From: Arachidicoccus terrestris
Lineage (GTDB): Bacteria > Bacteroidota > Bacteroidia > Chitinophagales > Chitinophagaceae
Direction: 5' to 3'
Length of the DNA stretch: 64,000 bases
Assembly: GCF_020042345.1 (NCBI RefSeq)
Contig: NZ_CP083387.1
Coordinates: 1,736,001 to 1,800,000, forward strand
The notes under the pieces were generated by a model, which saw only the letters and a list, made by a program, of their open reading frames with translations, was not told the DNA's origin and made no database searches. Positions 7,330 to 16,703 of the stretch are shown here, piece after piece. Numbering within the stretch: position 1 is the first letter of the stretch; every line of letters begins with the position of its first letter. The position numbers and the translations under genes were made by a program.

Positions 7330-8793
7330 TTACTGTTCCCGGAAGGCCATATCAATGATTTTTCCCGGCAATCCTTCTATTTTCTTAATAAGAGTCCCGT
7401 CCTGTCCTGTACGGATATCCAGAAAGTAAAGAGTGCCTTCTGTACCTACCACCAAGGTGTTTGCATCCTGTAGTTTCACCATAGTGACCGTTTTTCCGCC
7501 GAAGGCGGTTTTCACCAGCCTGAAATCTTCATTGATCGGGTTATAGCGGTATACCTTATCCTTATAGCTGAAAAACAGGATCTGACTGGACGTCGCTGCC
7601 CATAGCGTGGCAGGGCTGATCAGTTCCTGCCTGGCAAAGGGCCGCCTGGTCAACGCCTCGAATTCAAAAGGCCCGTTAAAATTCGTTTTCATGCTGCATT
7701 CATAAATGCTGTCATTGGGCGCTATAAAATAGCCAAAACAAAGCCCGCCGGCAATCTGCTGGAGATGCATCAGGTCCATGCCTACATTTTTAGGGTCAAA
7801 GCTATCGCCCTTGACCACATAATCCGGTCCAAAGAATGTCGCGTCGCCGTAAAGGTTAAACCGGACAAATTGCTTTTTATGCTGATCAAATCCAATGTAA
7901 TTACCGGGGCCAAAAGTGCCTGTATAATCGAAGACCATCTCCGGTGAAAGACTGTAATCCCCTGCCGCTCCCTGGCCGAACATGCCATAAGTGGGTGCCT
8001 GATTCCAGGTAGAGGTCGTACCGTTATACAGCCGGTCCCCGATAATGCCGGAAATAACACCCAGCGGGTTGACAAACATATGATTGGGAAGCAGGCTTCC
8101 CTTAGGTGCGTCAAAAAAATTATCTTTCAGTGTTTTGATCACTTTAAAATCATTGGCATCCACCTGGATCCCCGTATTTTCGCCGCTCTTCCCGAAAATC
8201 CAGTAGCTGGCAACAGGCGGCTGATAGGCCTCCGGGATCGCCAGGATCTGCGTGGGTGCGGAGGGCAGCGACTGACCGGGATTCACTGCCTCAAATAAAT
8301 AAGGCTGCACCGTGCCATCCGGCTTGATAAAGGACAATACGGTCTTCTCCGCTTCACTGCTGAGCACGGTCATACCCTTAGAGAATGCAGTCTTGCCCAC
8401 GAGGGTAAAATCCTTAAAATACTTCATACCATTGGCCGTATTCTCAATGGCAAATCGCCCCGTAAATGATTTAGGGCCCAACCCGAAAATGATCCTGAGA
8501 TCCTTGCCTTCATAGTGGCGGTCTGTGTCGGACGCCGTCACAGGAGGCACATGTATGGTCCAACTATATTTCAGCTGTCCGGCCGTACTGCCTTGCAGCT
8601 GCACATCCGGAGCAATGACCAGGCTGTCTCCCACAAACACTTCATAGACACTGTCCATATTTCGAATGACAGGAGCAGCGGGCAGCTGATAGGTGTAATT
8701 TCCCTTATCCTTGTAACAGGAGCTGACAAGCAGTACCAACCCCAGGCAGAGAACAGAACTATAAGAAAAGACTTTGTGTAGTCGCATAATCAT
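7330..8793 (-). CDS. PKD-like family lipoprotein of the SusCD locus
   Basis: A 487-residue surface or periplasmic lipoprotein. The signal peptide ends in a lipobox (LLVSSC, Cys26), followed by YKDKGNYTYQLP, the start I associate with Bacteroidota PKD-like family proteins linked to SusCD pairs. A PKD/Ig-like beta domain at about residues 35-135 includes LKYSWTI. The rest looks like repeated beta strands with WIFGKSGENTG and DIRTGQDGT, probably a propeller-like binding domain. It lies between the DUF4843 and thioredoxin genes with gaps of 17 and 53 bases. It probably helps capture ligand next to SusD, but I cannot name the ligand. A start at Met3 (8787) is equally possible. Confidence 0.8.
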   Translation of the reverse strand: MIMRLHKVFSYSSVLCLGLVLLVSSCYKDKGNYTYQLPAAPVIRNMDSVYEVFVGDSLVIAPDVQLQGSTAGQLKYSWTIHVPPVTASDTDRHYEGKDLRIIFGLGPKSFTGRFAIENTANGMKYFKDFTLVGKTAFSKGMTVLSSEAEKTVLSFIKPDGTVQPYLFEAVNPGQSLPSAPTQILAIPEAYQPPVASYWIFGKSGENTGIQVDANDFKVIKTLKDNFFDAPKGSLLPNHMFVNPLGVISGIIGDRLYNGTTSTWNQAPTYGMFGQGAAGDYSLSPEMVFDYTGTFGPGNYIGFDQHKKQFVRFNLYGDATFFGPDYVVKGDSFDPKNVGMDLMHLQQIAGGLCFGYFIAPNDSIYECSMKTNFNGPFEFEALTRRPFARQELISPATLWAATSSQILFFSYKDKVYRYNPINEDFRLVKTAFGGKTVTMVKLQDANTLVVGTEGTLYFLDIRTGQDGTLIKKIEGLPGKIIDMAFREQ

Positions 8794-8810
8794 ACGATTT
8801 AAAAAATGAC

Positions 8811-9629
8811 TTAATGAACCTGATCACCATTTTCATCTATAAAAAAGAAGCTGCCGGCCAGGGCGTCGTAACGGTAAGTGATGATCTTTTTAGGATTGTC
8901 CTTATTGAAAAAAGAGTAAGTCTGATCATCTACTTTTTCCAGGACATAGCCTTTTTCCGGATGATCGTTTACCCACTTGGCGGGATTACTTAAAAAACTC
9001 GTCAAGAGACTGACAAAGTAAAGATTCTTAGGCGCGTCCAGGCCGCCTTCTGAACCTGTCGTGAGATCCGTCTGGCCGGTAACGATGATAAAAAGCTGGT
9101 GCTTCACCTGGGAATAATAATCGCCCATCCACATCGACCACCAGCCGGGCCGTTCCAGCTTACTGGAAAAGACCAGCTTCGCCCGGGACAGCTGAGGCAT
9201 CGAGACACCCAGCGAACTCGTTGGTTCCAGATAAAATTTAATATGTACGGCGGACTGCTGTAATAGCGTGTCTGTATTATAGAGCACGATGGGCACATAT
9301 AGTATACCGGTGTTTGCCGGGATCACATAGTGGGGCTCGATGGCTTTATAATGCTTTCCCGCAACAGCCGTAGTGGAATCCGGATCTACCTTCAGGATAA
9401 AGTCCCGGTCCTTGTCAGATCGGAGACCTTCCAGTTTGACCGGCAAATAAACCGTATCTGACGCTTTTTCGGGCGTATAGGCAAATGTATAAAGCAGGCT
9501 GTCCCGTTCAGCCGCCGTCAGTTCAAAATAAACGCTGGCCGGACTATTATATAACGTCAGTTCACTTTTTTTGCAGCCAGTTGAAACCGCTGCCAGCATG
9601 CCTAAAAAAACTCCTATCGTATAACGCAT
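8811..9629 (-). CDS. DUF4843 lipoprotein
   Basis: A 272-residue predicted lipoprotein with lipobox VSTGC (Cys19). The order of features fits DUF4843: an early segment SPASVYFEL, strands with DTVYLPVKLEGL, a GKHYKAIEPHYVIPANT motif reminiscent of Calx-beta-like repeats, then a C-terminal region with WWSMWMGDYYSQVKHQLF. The DUF4843 family is known mainly as a companion of SusCD in Bacteroidota and has no established biochemical role. It lies 14 bases downstream of susD and 17 bases upstream of the PKD-like gene, so it is in the same transcription unit. I infer an accessory ligand-capture protein on the outer membrane. Confidence 0.82.
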   Translation of the reverse strand: MRYTIGVFLGMLAAVSTGCKKSELTLYNSPASVYFELTAAERDSLLYTFAYTPEKASDTVYLPVKLEGLRSDKDRDFILKVDPDSTTAVAGKHYKAIEPHYVIPANTGILYVPIVLYNTDTLLQQSAVHIKFYLEPTSSLGVSMPQLSRAKLVFSSKLERPGWWSMWMGDYYSQVKHQLFIIVTGQTDLTTGSEGGLDAPKNLYFVSLLTSFLSNPAKWVNDHPEKGYVLEKVDDQTYSFFNKDNPKKIITYRYDALAGSFFFIDENGDQVH

Positions 9630-9643
9630 ATACCACTTAATTT

Positions 9644-11176
9644 TTAACGATGACCAAATTCAATTTCATTATCGGGAAGCGGCAGGACAAACACGGACGG
9701 GCTGGCAGGGATCTGTGTGCCTGCGTGGCCCTGGATCGGTTGGTTCAACCGTTTATACATATAAAACACCTGCCCCTCACCCAGGAACTCCTTGCGCGCT
9801 TCACGAATCAGCGCACTGATGAACTGATTTTTATCCGTCGCGGTAAAGGGCTGCCCTATTCCCCGGTGGACACGTACGGAGTCAACATAACTCAGCGCCT
9901 TTTGCTTATCCTGATCAAAGCTCGCTTCTGCTGCTATATAATACATCTCACTGAGCCGGATCGCGGGTAAAGTCTGCGGGTAAAAATTTGAGCTCAGGTC
10001 ATCTTCGTCACCATCCGGATTACGGGCATATTTCTGCAGTTCCAGATTGCCATCTACCGCCACCTGCAGCCACCTTTTAAAACGCAGATCCTCTCCACCG
10101 ACACCACTGGTTTCATAAATGCGGGCCGCATCTTCTTTGGACAGAAATAAGCCGGCGGAACCGGTTTCAAATCGGGACCTTAGCTCTGACACACTCCAGG
10201 GGGCATACCATCCGAAAATAACCTCCTTATACAAGAGCAGGTCTTGCTTCTCAGGATCCGTGTTCAAAAAATCCTCCTGTCGGGTCCAGGGGAATTTAGC
10301 AGTCTGTATGACTTCCATGGCACTGGCCAGGGCCTCTGTTTTCTTCTGGTCATATAGATATACCCTGGCAAGAGTGGCCATGACTGCATAATAGTTAAAC
10401 CGGTTGCGGCGCATCTGCATAAAAAGAGAAGGGTCGGTATTTTCTGTCGCGGAATCACTGCCCGGATAATCCACCACGTAGGCAGCGGTCTGGATCGGGT
10501 CGGTACCGGCTAGTAAGCCCTTCGCGGCGGTCAGGTCTTTTTCTATGGCCTCCATCACTTCTGCGGGCGAGGAGGTCTTGGTTACCTTATTACTATAGGT
10601 CGTTACATAGGGGATACCCTGAGCGCCATTGCTGATCACAGAACTGCCGAAAAGGCGGAACAGGTCAAAATGAAGATAGGCTCTGAGACCCAGCGCTTCA
10701 CCCTTGATCAGGTTATAATGATTGCCGGAAAACAGCTGCTCATGGCCTTCCAGATGCTCCAGGATCAGGTTCAGGTTGACAATGCCGTTATAGAGTCCCG
10801 ACCAGATATTATCCCGCCTCGCGATAAAATCCGCATCCTTAAAATCAAACTTCTCCGTTTTCAGGTAGGACCAGGGGTCTATCTGTGTAGACAAAGTATA
10901 GTCCTGGGCCATGACATCCGGCAGGCCGGTTGTCAGCTCTGCCCCATACAGATCAGTACTGGCCAGCCGGATGTAAACGCCATTTAAGGCTTCCTCAAAA
11001 CCAGCTTCAGTGGTAAACAGTTCATCTGCCGCCACATCAGACTTCGGCTGAATATCCAGCCATTTATTACAGCCTGTCATCGTTATAAGGACGATCAGTA
11101 CCGAAGCCAGCAGGACGCCCGGCTGACTCATTTTACCCCGATAATCATTTATTCTTTTGAATTGCTTTTGCATCAT
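9644..11176 (-). CDS. RagB/SusD-family surface lipoprotein
   Basis: A 510-residue SusD homolog, the outer-membrane lid that delivers ligand to the SusC channel. The lipobox is TMTGC (Cys36), followed by NKWLDIQPKSDV and an AGFEEALNGVY stretch characteristic of the SusD N-terminus. Tetratricopeptide-like helices follow, including ALGLRAYLHFDLFRLFG, and the C-terminal part has LPAIRLSEMYYIAAEA and ALIREARKEFLGEGQ, both hallmarks of the family. The gene lies 11 bases downstream of susC, the usual order. Met1 or Met2 may start translation. The ligand cannot be deduced because no glycosidase, lyase or peptidase is encoded beside it. Confidence 0.94.
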   Translation of the reverse strand: MMQKQFKRINDYRGKMSQPGVLLASVLIVLITMTGCNKWLDIQPKSDVAADELFTTEAGFEEALNGVYIRLASTDLYGAELTTGLPDVMAQDYTLSTQIDPWSYLKTEKFDFKDADFIARRDNIWSGLYNGIVNLNLILEHLEGHEQLFSGNHYNLIKGEALGLRAYLHFDLFRLFGSSVISNGAQGIPYVTTYSNKVTKTSSPAEVMEAIEKDLTAAKGLLAGTDPIQTAAYVVDYPGSDSATENTDPSLFMQMRRNRFNYYAVMATLARVYLYDQKKTEALASAMEVIQTAKFPWTRQEDFLNTDPEKQDLLLYKEVIFGWYAPWSVSELRSRFETGSAGLFLSKEDAARIYETSGVGGEDLRFKRWLQVAVDGNLELQKYARNPDGDEDDLSSNFYPQTLPAIRLSEMYYIAAEASFDQDKQKALSYVDSVRVHRGIGQPFTATDKNQFISALIREARKEFLGEGQVFYMYKRLNQPIQGHAGTQIPASPSVFVLPLPDNEIEFGHR

Positions 11177-11187
11177 AGCTGTTGTTT

Positions 11188-14100
11188 TTAAAATCTTCCT
11201 GTCAGTGAAATATTAAAACTCCTCGCAAAAGGATAATCAATGCCTCTTTCCTGGCTGATGGAAGACCACCTGACCAGATTATTCATGGTAAAGGCCACCC
11301 GCAGCGATTTAATGCTGGACCGGAGTAAATGCGCTTTAGGCAGGTCATAGGAAAGATAGAGCGACTGCAGTTCCAGTACATTATCTTTTTGTACAAACCG
11401 GGACACGGTCTGCGTCTGACCCAGATCCGCTATATTTTTATAAAAAGCGTGATCTCCCGGTGCTTTCCACTTATCGGCAAAGACCCGGCTGTCCACATTG
11501 TAGCGCGGATCCGCATTTTCCACCCGGTCCACCAGGGTCTGGTTGTAATGATCCCCGCCCCACCTGGTATAGAAATTAAAATTGAGGTTGAAGTTTTTAT
11601 ACCGGATACTAGACCCAAAATAGCCTTCAGCTTTTGGCTGATCAATGCCGACAGGCCGGATATCCCGCGCGTCCCAGTCAAAGGTCCGCGTACCATCTTT
11701 TTTCACATAGACCTCCCGGCCGCTTTCCGGATCAATCCCCAGTGAAGGAACGGCATAGATAGTATTAAGGGATTGTCCTTCTACATAATGCAGTAATGGC
11801 ACCCCCTGATTGGCGGCATCCATCTGCGCCTCATCCACATCATTGTTGTAAGCCTTTAAGGCATCCGAAATTTTTACGATAATATTCTCGTTATGCACCA
11901 GGTTGGTCGTCAGGTTCCAGTTAAAATCCTTACCCCGTATGACATTATACTGAAAGCTCAGTTCCCAGCCCTTGTTTTCCATATCGCCGATATTGTCAAG
12001 ATAGGACGCAAAACCCGTAGAAGGCGGCAAGGTGACCGAAGCAATCAAGCCACTTGTCCTTTTTATATAGTACCGGGGCATGATCTGCAGGCGGTCCTGT
12101 AAAAACCCAAGTTCCAGCCCCAGATCATAGTTACGGGTCTTCTGCCACTGCAGATCCTCATTGCCGTAATTATTGACAATGGCGCCCGGCCCCGTACTGT
12201 ACCAATTATTCATATAATAACTATAGGTCGTCTGCGCCATGTAGGGGGAGAAAGAAACAGATCCGGTAAGCCCGGTGCTGGCCCTGATTTTAAAGCGGCT
12301 GAAAGGACTTCCCTCCATAAAAGATTCCTTATGCATGTTCCAGCCCAGGCCGAGCGCCGTAAAAGGAGCCATCCTTCTGTCCTTCCCGAAAGTAGAGGAA
12401 CCATCCTCTCTGAATGTAAAATCCATCAGGTATTTATCCCTGTAGGAATAGTTGAGCGATGTAAACAGTCCGATCAGCCTGTTTTCCTGATAATCACTGT
12501 AAGGTGTGGCATCCTCTGCATAACCGGAGGCGAAGCCGATGTCCGAGAATTTATCATTGGAAAAACCAATGGCCGTAAAGGCCTTGTAATCTGCCTTGGT
12601 CGTACGGATATTACCGCCCGCAACCAGGTTCACAAAATGCAGGCCGATCTGGCGGTTAAAGTTCAGGGTCAGGCTCCCGTCCAGATTTGTCGCCACCTGG
12701 TTATTATAATCGTATTGCCCACGTTCCTCTAAACGATCCGCACCATAATTGTAAAAAGCATTTGAGAAAGGCGATGTAAAATGATCACCGGTAGTCCGGA
12801 TCTGCTGGATACTTAATTGTCCGCGCAGTCTCAGCCCTCTGGCCATGGTCCAGTCGGCAGAAAAAGCGTCAATAACTTCCAGATATTCGCTGCGGCTGAA
12901 TCCCCCCAGTGTCGCATCATACATCGGATTGAGCACAGGCGACAGATAGGTACCTCCATTGGAATAGCTGCGGGTCCAATCGTCTACAGACTGTAAAATG
13001 GCGCCCGCTGAATCCCGGATAGGATAATAGGGGTTCATTCTTACATAATCTGCAAAACGGCCGTAAGGAGAATCCTCGCCGTTCATTTTTGTGACCGAAA
13101 GGTTATTTCTGAAAAGCAATTTACTGCCCAGATTATAGGCCAGATTCAGTTCCGTACTGTACCGGTCCCTGGAAGACCCCTTCATAACCCCCGGAGAGGT
13201 CTGGTAACGCAGGCTTAGCCCGTATCGCAAGGCACTGGTGCCCCCTTCCAGGAACAAAGTGTGTTTTTGCCCCACGGCCGTTCTGACCGGCTGACTCAGC
13301 CAGTCTGTATTCACACCACTTAAGACCAGTTCTTTTTTATGATAATAGAGATCATTTAACTGATCTTCATATAAACCCGGGTTGTTCGCCGGGTCATAAA
13401 GGCCGGCCATTTTCTCATAAGCCAGTTTCTGCTGACTGTTCAATACATGATACTCGGACAGGTCAGGAGTGGCGATGTTCAGGTTTACATCATAACTCAG
13501 GCTAAGCTTTCCTGCTTTAGGCGGTACGGTCGTGATGACCACGACACCGTTAGCAGCCCGGGAGCCATAGACCGCCGTTGCAGCCGCGTCTTTGAGCAAG
13601 GTAATGCTCTTGACGCGGTTGATATCCAGATCAAAGATTTTCTGTACATCCACCTCGTAACCGTCCAGTATAAAAGTCGGCAGATTAACGGTACCCGATA
13701 AGTTATTGCGGCTGATAATAGAGCCCTCACTGCCGCTGGGCATCGCGGTGGAACCTCTGACATTGATCTGTGGCAGACTGTTGGGATTTGAACCCACCAG
13801 GTTGTTCTCCGCGATCTTAAAACTGGGATCGAATACCTGCAGGCTTTGCAGGATACTCTGAGGATTGACCTTCTTCAATTCCTCTCCGCTGACGATAACC
13901 GCTGTACCGGTATAACTGTCTTTATTGATCAGCTGATAGCCGGTAGATACCATTACCGACGCTGCTTCATGAACAGTGGGGGACAACACGATTTTCATCG
14001 CCGCAGAAGACCTAAAATCTATTTTTAAATGCCGGCTCACGAAGCCGATAAAAGAGACCGACAGTGAATCATTGCCCTGACCTTCCGGCACCGCGATGTT

Positions 14101-14568
14101 AAACTGTCCGTTCTCGTCTGTCAGGGTTCCCTGTTGGGTGCCGATAATAAAAACGCTGGCACCATCAACCGGTCTGCCCTCGTCATCGAGCACCCGGCCG
14201 GACAGTTGCTTTTTCTGAACCGGCATAGGCTTATTTTCTCCTTTCTTTTGGGCAGCCGGCTTTCTTCGGATAACGATCGTTTTATCATCCAGAATTGTGT
14301 AGGTCAGGGGCAAACCACTCAGGCTCTTGTCGAGTAGTTTTTCAACCGGCAGATCACGGGCCTCCACAGTAATGGCCGGCAGGTTTTCCAGCATATCGCT
14401 GTTATATAAAAACTCATACCCCGTCTGTGTCCTGATCAGTTTAAACAACGCTTCCAGATGCAGGCGTTTTTTTGGCAGATTGACCTTTTGCCCGTAGCTC
14501 ATCTGTACAAAGAGCAGGGTCGTCATCACCATCAGCAGGGACCAGATCAATTGTTTTTTCTTATGCAT
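11188..14568 (-). CDS. SusC/RagA-family TonB-linked outer membrane transporter with STN domain
   Basis: A TonB-dependent transporter of 1126 residues from the ATG at 14566-14568; the open frame extends to a TTG at 14613, but the ATG gives a proper signal peptide ending MSYGQ. Domains in order: secretin/TonB short N-terminal signalling domain at about 30-105; carboxypeptidase-regulatory-like domain at about 120-205 (LSGRVLDDEGRPVDGASV); plug at about 205-360 with the SusC-type block LLKDAAATAVYGSRAANGV; then a long beta barrel ending in aromatic Phe (SLTGRF). The STN domain normally contacts a FecR protein, and a FecR gene and an ECF sigma gene lie immediately upstream, so ligand binding probably induces this operon. 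Confidence 0.95.
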   Translation of the reverse strand: MHKKKQLIWSLLMVMTTLLFVQMSYGQKVNLPKKRLHLEALFKLIRTQTGYEFLYNSDMLENLPAITVEARDLPVEKLLDKSLSGLPLTYTILDDKTIVIRRKPAAQKKGENKPMPVQKKQLSGRVLDDEGRPVDGASVFIIGTQQGTLTDENGQFNIAVPEGQGNDSLSVSFIGFVSRHLKIDFRSSAAMKIVLSPTVHEAASVMVSTGYQLINKDSYTGTAVIVSGEELKKVNPQSILQSLQVFDPSFKIAENNLVGSNPNSLPQINVRGSTAMPSGSEGSIISRNNLSGTVNLPTFILDGYEVDVQKIFDLDINRVKSITLLKDAAATAVYGSRAANGVVVITTVPPKAGKLSLSYDVNLNIATPDLSEYHVLNSQQKLAYEKMAGLYDPANNPGLYEDQLNDLYYHKKELVLSGVNTDWLSQPVRTAVGQKHTLFLEGGTSALRYGLSLRYQTSPGVMKGSSRDRYSTELNLAYNLGSKLLFRNNLSVTKMNGEDSPYGRFADYVRMNPYYPIRDSAGAILQSVDDWTRSYSNGGTYLSPVLNPMYDATLGGFSRSEYLEVIDAFSADWTMARGLRLRGQLSIQQIRTTGDHFTSPFSNAFYNYGADRLEERGQYDYNNQVATNLDGSLTLNFNRQIGLHFVNLVAGGNIRTTKADYKAFTAIGFSNDKFSDIGFASGYAEDATPYSDYQENRLIGLFTSLNYSYRDKYLMDFTFREDGSSTFGKDRRMAPFTALGLGWNMHKESFMEGSPFSRFKIRASTGLTGSVSFSPYMAQTTYSYYMNNWYSTGPGAIVNNYGNEDLQWQKTRNYDLGLELGFLQDRLQIMPRYYIKRTSGLIASVTLPPSTGFASYLDNIGDMENKGWELSFQYNVIRGKDFNWNLTTNLVHNENIIVKISDALKAYNNDVDEAQMDAANQGVPLLHYVEGQSLNTIYAVPSLGIDPESGREVYVKKDGTRTFDWDARDIRPVGIDQPKAEGYFGSSIRYKNFNLNFNFYTRWGGDHYNQTLVDRVENADPRYNVDSRVFADKWKAPGDHAFYKNIADLGQTQTVSRFVQKDNVLELQSLYLSYDLPKAHLLRSSIKSLRVAFTMNNLVRWSSISQERGIDYPFARSFNISLTGRF

Positions 14569-14720
14569 AGCTATGTCCTGATTTATCTTAAAATTTATTT
14601 GAACAGCGGGCAAAGACTCCCCACCACATGGTTTACACCCATGTGCCAGGCACTATATTTTGCTGGCTGATTTGCAGCCCGTGTCTAACGGATGACTACT
14701 TCATTATTGGCTGAGAAAGG

Positions 14721-15920
14721 TCAATACCCATAGACCTTATTTTCACTTATCTTAAATTCTACGACGCCTGTGGCTGACAACACCTTCAACAAATCTGCTA
14801 ACCTGGCCCGTTTGGAAACCACGCCACTGAAACGCAATTTCATTTTTGACGGATCCGCACTCGCTTCCACATCATACCATCTCGCCACCTGTTTCAAGAT
14901 ATCACCGAGTGGCTCATCTTTAAAGAAAAACAGGCCGCTTTTCCAGGCTACTGCCTGACGGGTATCTACTTCTGCTAAAGAGATGCGTACCGGATCTGCC
15001 CTGTCGATGGACGCCTGCCAACCGGGGCGCATTGTTTTTCGGGGACCGTCTTTTCCATAATGCACGGCCACGCTGCCTTCCAGTAATGTTGCTTTTACCT
15101 GCCCTTCCTCCGGATAATTCTGAATATCAAAATGTGTTCCCAGTACTTCAATATGCAGCTCGCCTGAGTTTACGTCAAAAGGAATCCTTGTCTTATGATC
15201 AGCGGCCGTTATATGTGCCACTTCAAAATACACTTCTCCGGTTATACAGACACTGCGCCTGTCTTTTGCAAACTGCACCGGATAGGTAATGGAAGAGGCT
15301 GCGTTGAGCCATACTTTGGTCCCGTCGGGTAAGACCAGCGAAAACTGTTTCCCCCTGGGCGTGGTCATCGTATTAAGCGCAGTGGACTGCCCGGGCTGAC
15401 TGCCTGCGTTCAGATACTTTATCTGCCCGCCCTGCTGCAAGATCCTGGCGTTGCCCTGCACCGCAATCTGACCGGTGCCGGTACTATCCAGCGTCACCGT
15501 CTTACCGCTGCTCAGGGTGAGAATGGCGCCGTTATGATCTGATCCCTGCAGGACCACTTTAGCCGGAGCCTTTTCAGGAGCACCCTCAAAATATGTCAGG
15601 GTCCACCATCCAAGTGCGACCAGTAAAAGACAGGCTGCCGCAATACGGCTATAGCGATACAGATAAGGTCGCCTCGGTGCCGCTCTGACTGATCCTGCTT
15701 TTTTCCCGGCGCTGCTATCCATGCCGGTGCGCTTCTCAATGCGGCCCCAGATAGCTTCCCTTACCTCTTTTTTAGAACGCTCCGTAGAAGACAGTACAGT
15801 AACTTCCGCATCTGAGAAGCTGTCAAACCAATCCAGAAGCACCTTTCTGTCCGCCTCACTGATCGTACCGGCGAGATACTGGTCCAACAAAGCTTCAGGA
15901 AATTTTTCAGGTCCGGACAT
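14721..15920 (-). CDS. FecR-family anti-sigma factor
   Basis: A 399-residue inner-membrane regulator. The N-terminal 85 residues are cytoplasmic, with LLDQYLAGTISEADRKVLLD, the anti-sigma part. A single membrane helix lies at about residues 89-108 (SRIAAACLLLVALGWW). The periplasmic FecR domain includes TPRGKQFSLVLPDGTKVWLN and SITYPV, and a C-terminal DUF4974-like domain ends the protein (DILKQVARWYDV, FSGVVSKRARL). In this family the periplasmic part senses the STN domain of the cognate transporter and releases an ECF sigma factor. The sigma gene lies 67 bases upstream and susC 152 bases downstream on the same strand, the standard arrangement. Confidence 0.93.
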   Translation of the reverse strand: MSGPEKFPEALLDQYLAGTISEADRKVLLDWFDSFSDAEVTVLSSTERSKKEVREAIWGRIEKRTGMDSSAGKKAGSVRAAPRRPYLYRYSRIAAACLLLVALGWWTLTYFEGAPEKAPAKVVLQGSDHNGAILTLSSGKTVTLDSTGTGQIAVQGNARILQQGGQIKYLNAGSQPGQSTALNTMTTPRGKQFSLVLPDGTKVWLNAASSITYPVQFAKDRRSVCITGEVYFEVAHITAADHKTRIPFDVNSGELHIEVLGTHFDIQNYPEEGQVKATLLEGSVAVHYGKDGPRKTMRPGWQASIDRADPVRISLAEVDTRQAVAWKSGLFFFKDEPLGDILKQVARWYDVEASADPSKMKLRFSGVVSKRARLADLLKVLSATGVVEFKISENKVYGY

Positions 15921-15987
15921 CAGTGCGCTTTAATAATATGTGATAAAATAAGGCAGTTACCCTTAGTCAAATAAAAAAATATAGGTA

Positions 15988-16557
15988 TCAAAAACTGATA
16001 AAACTGCCGGGGCCTTTAAAGGCGGTTCGTAACTGCCTGATTGCCCGGCTAATATGTGCTTCAACCGTTTTCGTGGAGAGTTGTAATTTTTCTGCGATTT
16101 CTTTATGTGTAAGTCCTTCATCCCGGCTGTACCTAAATATAAGCCTGCATTTTTCAGGCAAACGATCGATCTCTTTTTCTACCTGGTCGATAAAGCCTTT
16201 ATAAAGAAGTGTGTCTTCCGGCGTTAACGGCCGGTTATGCTGATCCTTAAGAGATACCTCCGTTTGCAGCGCAGCGCGTCGCTGCTGCTTGCGGATCTCA
16301 TAAAATACGGCATATTTAACAGCGACCGATAAGTATTTACCCAAATGATCTATCTGTACTTCCTTGCGCCGGATCCATAAGGCAGACAGCACCTCCTGAA
16401 CAACGTCTTCAGCACCCTGCTCTGTACCTAAACGGTTATAGGCTACCCCATAGAGCCGCTCCCAGTACCGGTCGAAGATCTCTCTCAGGGCCCAGCCCTG
16501 ATCCAACGCCAATTGCTCCAGTAAAGCGGCATCACTAAGTAAATGCTGATCCTGCAC
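15988..16557 (-). CDS. ECF sigma-70 factor (Bacteroides expansion type), partner of FecR
   Basis: An extracytoplasmic-function sigma factor. Region 2 contains IFDRYWERLYGVAYNRLG and EDVVQEVLSALWIRRK; region 4 carries the helix-turn-helix KEIAEKLQLSTKTVEAHI with SRAIRQLR. The frame is open to a TTG at 16650, but the first 31 codons from there resemble nothing, and a GTG at 16555-16557 gives a protein of 189 residues, normal for the family; a weak -7-like box (TAATTTCG, 16585-16592 on the minus strand) precedes it. The start therefore remains uncertain. It is predicted to be held by the FecR protein and to direct RNA polymerase to the susC promoter. Confidence 0.88.
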   Translation of the reverse strand: MQDQHLLSDAALLEQLALDQGWALREIFDRYWERLYGVAYNRLGTEQGAEDVVQEVLSALWIRRKEVQIDHLGKYLSVAVKYAVFYEIRKQQRRAALQTEVSLKDQHNRPLTPEDTLLYKGFIDQVEKEIDRLPEKCRLIFRYSRDEGLTHKEIAEKLQLSTKTVEAHISRAIRQLRTAFKGPGSFISF

Positions 16558-16703
16558 TTCGCTTTTTTTATGATGAAAGGTTAGCGAAATTATAAAATTA
16601 ACCAATACCACACAGTGCTGGAGCCGGATTTGCCAATCGATTGTATTCAATGGTTTGATTCTGAAACAACAATTTCTAAACGAAGCTGGCGGAAAGAGCG
16701 TTT

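Noticed and set aside
13781-13800. A tRNA T-arm-like string, GGGATTTGAACCCACC
   Set aside because: It lies within the plug region of the SusC gene, and no acceptor stem, D-arm or anticodon arm can be built around it.
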